Positions 61,950 through 64,000 of a DNA stretch of 64,000 nt are shown piece by piece. The translations under genes were made by a program, and so were the position numbers. Numbering within the stretch: position 1 is the stretch's first letter; the number at the start of each line of letters is the position of its first letter. The stretch spans positions 123,893-187,892 of the forward strand of contig NZ_VMTV02000909.1 in assembly GCF_007644035.1 (NCBI RefSeq). The letters run 5' to 3'. Under the pieces are notes generated by a model. It saw only the letters and a list, made by a program, of their open reading frames with translations, was not told the origin of the DNA and did not search any database. This DNA is from Vogesella mureinivorans. GTDB lineage: Bacteria > Pseudomonadota > Gammaproteobacteria > Burkholderiales > Chromobacteriaceae.

Positions 61950-62504
61950 GTTGTTGTCCTCCTTGGACGGGGTGGCGGCGGGAAACAGGCGCGACAAGGC
62001 TGCCACCCCGATGTCGGGTAGCTCGTCCAGCGCGGGGTTGTTGGTGAGGGCGACATGCAGCAGGCCGGTAACGCGGCCCTGGCTGTCGTAGGTAAAAACC
62101 GGGGACAGGTAGCGGTATTCCTTGGCCACGATCATCGCGGCGGCGGCGGCGGTCCACTCCACATCGGTGGCGTACAGGCCGTCGGGCCGCCATTCCAGCG
62201 AGCCAAACCAGCCGCTCGCCGGTGCCGGCTTGCCGTTGTCAGCGGCACGCAGCGTCTGGTGCTCGTAGTCGATCACGTAACGGGTAGCACGCCGGCTGGC
62301 CTCGGCCACCAGCGGTGCGGCCAACGCGGCCGTCAGCGTCCAGTGGCTGCAGCTGGCATCCGCGACGTTGCCTGGGCGGCCGTCGCGGGCGCTGAAGTTG
62401 CCGGCGGGCAGCAGCTTCAGCGTGCGCGGTGCCTGGCCGTCAGCGGTGCTGATCAGCGCGAGGTCTACCGTCAGGGCGGCGATGTGGGAGGTTTGATGTG
62501 CCAT
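61398..62504 (-). CDS. Mu gpI-like head maturation protease
   Basis: A 368-residue fusion of protease and scaffold: N-terminal domain LLPAGNFSARDGRPG, YVIDYEHQTLRAADNGKPAP-ASGWFGSLEWR and KEYRYLSPVFTYDSQGRVTG are typical of the Mu I protease; the C-terminal half is the scaffold Z. ATG 62502-62504 (MAHQTSHI) lies in the left arm of a 12-bp hairpin bounding the second cargo block. Confidence 0.9.
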   Translation of the reverse strand: MAHQTSHIAALTVDLALISTADGQAPRTLKLLPAGNFSARDGRPGNVADASCSHWTLTAALAAPLVAEASRRATRYVIDYEHQTLRAADNGKPAPASGWFGSLEWRPDGLYATDVEWTAAAAAMIVAKEYRYLSPVFTYDSQGRVTGLLHVALTNNPALDELPDIGVAALSRLFPAATPSKEDNNMEELAEQLRWLLNLPVGATVDDIKAQLTKLVEKLSAGQGTAAASVNLPAMLAEQQQRIAALSANQADPARFVSVDTMRELQNQVAALSGQLAGRQVDELVVAALSDGRLLPAQEQWARELGQGNLPALQGYLDTAPKIAALSGTQTGGQAPVAANTAALDDTTLAVCHMFGNDPAAVAAAFKE

Positions 62505-62527
62505 GCCCCGCATTGTGCGGGGCATGG
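62501..62527. repeat. cargo-junction hairpin B
   Basis: CCATGCCCCGCA-TTG-TGCGGGGCATGG, perfect 12-bp stem containing the protease start codon. Same build as hairpin C at 48816-48842. Followed by TGAGGGGGG and the junction repeat. Confidence 0.75.
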
Positions 62528-62530
62528 TGA

Positions 62531-62559
62531 GGGGGGATTAGCTGATGGGGTTCAGTGGG
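62531..62559. repeat. 29-bp junction repeat, copy B
   Basis: Identical over 29 bp to 49614-49642. It contains the stop codon of the repeat/HEPN gene (62552-62554), but in a different frame from copy A, so conservation is at the DNA level. Confidence 0.9.
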
Positions 62560-64000
62560 TTACACGAGATAACAGTGAGGAAACGTACGAAAGGAATGAG
62601 AACGCTTTAAGGCTGTTTTCTTTGGTTGCATAGCTACAATCGTGCCCATGCAAAACCATATTTCTATTTAATCCACCCTTCCACTTTTTCCCAGGTAGCA
62701 CAATTGGCAGCTCGCTTGAGAGTGGGGACCATAAAATCCTGTCCACAATTGACCTACCTGATTCAGATTCACCAATTTTATTTACATTAGGCCTGTAGCC
62801 TTCTCTCTTTGAATTCTTGAAATTAGAAAACAATTCATGGTCCACATCATGAGCTACGCCATCAGCCTGGATTAGAAAAATAGGCACTGAGAGTTCATAA
62901 TCTCCATTTTTATGGGCTCGCACCGCTGATTGTATAAATTCCGCACGATGTGAATGTCTTTTCATTAAAACGTGCGACAGATCTAAAATTGACTCTTCGT
63001 ACACACTTTCAAAGGCAGCGCCAACATAAGATACGATATCCATCGACTGATCATGCCTAGCTAGAAGCGATGATATCTTAGAGAGCCGAGATCTAAGATC
63101 TAAACTCACAAACCAAGACAAATCCGATAAAATATTGAATAAATCAGAGATATTTGGCCTGCCAAAGATAAAGTTAAAAAAGTTAGCAACAGCTGCCTCC
63201 GCATTTACTTCGCAATCCCCATACAATCCATCTGAGCGGATAGATTTATTATAAAATTCCTTCCATTCATGATATGCAGCGTCTCTTTCAGCCAGCCTTT
63301 TTACAGGTTCGGCTAGGTCTGCTACCCTGCCAAATGAGGATATTGCATTGGCATGAAACATCTCTGACGGCAGGCCATATCTCCCGTTTGACATCCCACC
63401 TGATAGCTCTGTTGCTGCTGATAAACCCGGTGGTTGTGCAAAACCTTCCAGCGCCAATCCATACCTACTCTTAAGAGCCTCAAGTGCGGATGCAACACCA
63501 GCAGATGGTTTCAACGCATCCAAGGCCAACCCATACTGCACTGACCTCATTGCCTTGGAAGCCTCAAGTGCCACCGCGAGATCCTTACTCCTAAAGGCCT
63601 CAAGTGCGGATGCAATACCAGCTGATGGTTTCAACGCATCCAAGGCCAACCCATACTGCACTGACCTCATTGCCTTGGAAGCCTCAAGTGCCGCCGCGAG
63701 ATCCTTACTCCTAAAAGCCTCAAGTGCGGATGCAACACCAGCAGATGGTTTCAACGTATCCAAGGCCAGCCCATACTGCACTGACCTTATTGCCTTGGAA
63801 GCCTCAAGTGCCGCCGCGAGATCCTTACTCCTAAAAGCCTCAAGTGCGGATGCAATACCAGCTGACCCATACTGCACTGACCTCATTGCCTTGGAAGCCT
63901 CAAGTGCCGTCGCGAGATCCTTACTCCTAAAAGCCTCAAGTGCGGATGCAATACCAGCTGACCCATACTGCACTGACCTCATTGCCTTGGAAGCCTCAAG
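62552..64000 (-). CDS. tandem-repeat HEPN-motif cargo protein (5' end outside window)
   Basis: At least 483 codons, open to the window edge. The visible N-terminal part consists of 40-residue units (MRSVQYGLALDALKPSAGIA-SALEAFRSKDLAAALEASKA) and 32-residue units that lack LALDALKP. A helical region follows, and the C-terminus has LNRNMVLHGHDCSYATKENSL: RNMVLH fits the HEPN RNxxxH motif and the flanking TKENSLKAF is seen in predicted abortive-infection proteins. DNA is AT-richer than the phage genes. Located upstream of the protease gene where Mu has its head morphogenesis gene, so it is an inserted moron. Defence or toxin role is inferred. Confidence 0.75.
   Translation of the reverse strand, partial: LEASKAMRSVQYGSAGIASALEAFRSKDLATALEASKAMRSVQYGSAGIASALEAFRSKDLAAALEASKAIRSVQYGLALDTLKPSAGVASALEAFRSKDLAAALEASKAMRSVQYGLALDALKPSAGIASALEAFRSKDLAVALEASKAMRSVQYGLALDALKPSAGVASALEALKSRYGLALEGFAQPPGLSAATELSGGMSNGRYGLPSEMFHANAISSFGRVADLAEPVKRLAERDAAYHEWKEFYNKSIRSDGLYGDCEVNAEAAVANFFNFIFGRPNISDLFNILSDLSWFVSLDLRSRLSKISSLLARHDQSMDIVSYVGAAFESVYEESILDLSHVLMKRHSHRAEFIQSAVRAHKNGDYELSVPIFLIQADGVAHDVDHELFSNFKNSKREGYRPNVNKIGESESGRSIVDRILWSPLSSELPIVLPGKKWKGGLNRNMVLHGHDCSYATKENSLKAFSFLSYVSSLLSRVTH
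63466..64000. repeat. in-frame tandem repeat, 120-bp and 96-bp units
   Basis: Units start at 63541, 63661 (120 bp each), 63781 and 63877 (96 bp each) and the next begins at 63973; a partial, diverged unit precedes 63541. The 96-bp units have lost a 24-bp block (8 codons), so frame is kept. The array continues past the window edge. Near-identity between units points to recent expansion. Confidence 0.92.

Larger units (their letters stand above)
43897..64000 (-). mobile_element. Mu-like prophage, right-hand (late gene) part
   Basis: Leftward gene order from 62.5 kb to 44.0 kb follows phage Mu: I/Z, head proteins, gp35-38, L sheath, M tube, gp41 with frameshift, tape measure, N, P, gp45-48, tail fibre, fibre chaperone, and com with a methylase at the end. 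The end near ssrA lies somewhere in 43897-44039; I could not fix it. That stretch has a direct repeat ACTGACAT at 43917-43924 and 43929-43936, which could be transposase sites at the phage right end. The early region and terminase/portal genes lie to the right, outside the window. Confidence 0.9.

Noticed and set aside
63466-64000. Regular repeats that could suggest a CRISPR array
   Set aside because: Units are contiguous, 96-120 bp, with no unique spacers, and are in frame inside one coding sequence.

Overview
The window looks like the chromosome of a GC-rich (by eye about 60-65%) betaproteobacterium of the Neisseriales, most likely Chromobacteriaceae (Vogesella, Chromobacterium or a relative). 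The main reasons are the gene order rpsB-tsf-pyrH-frr-uppS-cdsA-dxr-rseP-bamA-skp-lpxD-fabZ-lpxA-lpxB-rnhB and a tmRNA whose tag reads ANDETYALAA. Genus is inferred, not shown.

Layout. 1-6.5 kb: trigger factor (cut by the window start), molybdopterin genes moaC and moeA with a flavin reductase, a ferredoxin, a DUF3616-type gene broken by one in-frame amber codon, and a DEDDh exonuclease. 6.5-21.3 kb: a long leftward block for translation, isoprenoid and phospholipid synthesis, outer-membrane assembly and lipid A, punctuated by hairpins. 21.3-26.1 kb: a 58-residue membrane protein, a nitronate monooxygenase-like enzyme, a Fur-box-preceded ABC ATPase relative that lacks its catalytic motifs, nudC and a chemotaxis receptor whose terminator has been split by a ~360 bp insertion. 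26.5-43.5 kb: pepD, umuDC with a palindromic operator, an amino-acid/polyamine oxidase, lipB-lipA, a DUF493 protein, a D,D-carboxypeptidase, ilvA, a HAD phosphatase, a FecR/LysM protein paired with a CHASE2-GGDEF cyclase, typA, an unknown gene and ssrA.

44-64 kb: the right-hand part of a Mu-like (transposable) prophage, read leftwards and adjacent to ssrA. From right to left: protease/scaffold, decoration protein, major head protein, gp35-gp38, tail sheath, a Gp49-like gene, tail tube, frameshifted chaperones, tape measure, baseplate gp43-gp48, tail fibre and chaperone, then com plus a DNA adenine methylase where Mu has com-mom. Replication and packaging genes lie beyond the window.

Two AT-richer cargo blocks interrupt the structural genes: one between gp45 and gp46, one upstream of the protease gene. 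Each ends in a gene with a HEPN-type RNxxxH motif (one also carries 40/32-residue tandem repeats), and each has the same 29-bp junction sequence behind a CCATGC...GCATGG hairpin. This looks like a recurring cassette boundary for probable phage-defence genes.

A second pattern covers the host part. The 9-mer GCGGCCAAC (often extended to TGCGGCCAACCTT) occurs about 40 times on the two strands, far above a rough composition expectation of one or two. Two inverted pairs form intrinsic terminators, as DNA uptake sequences do in Neisseria.
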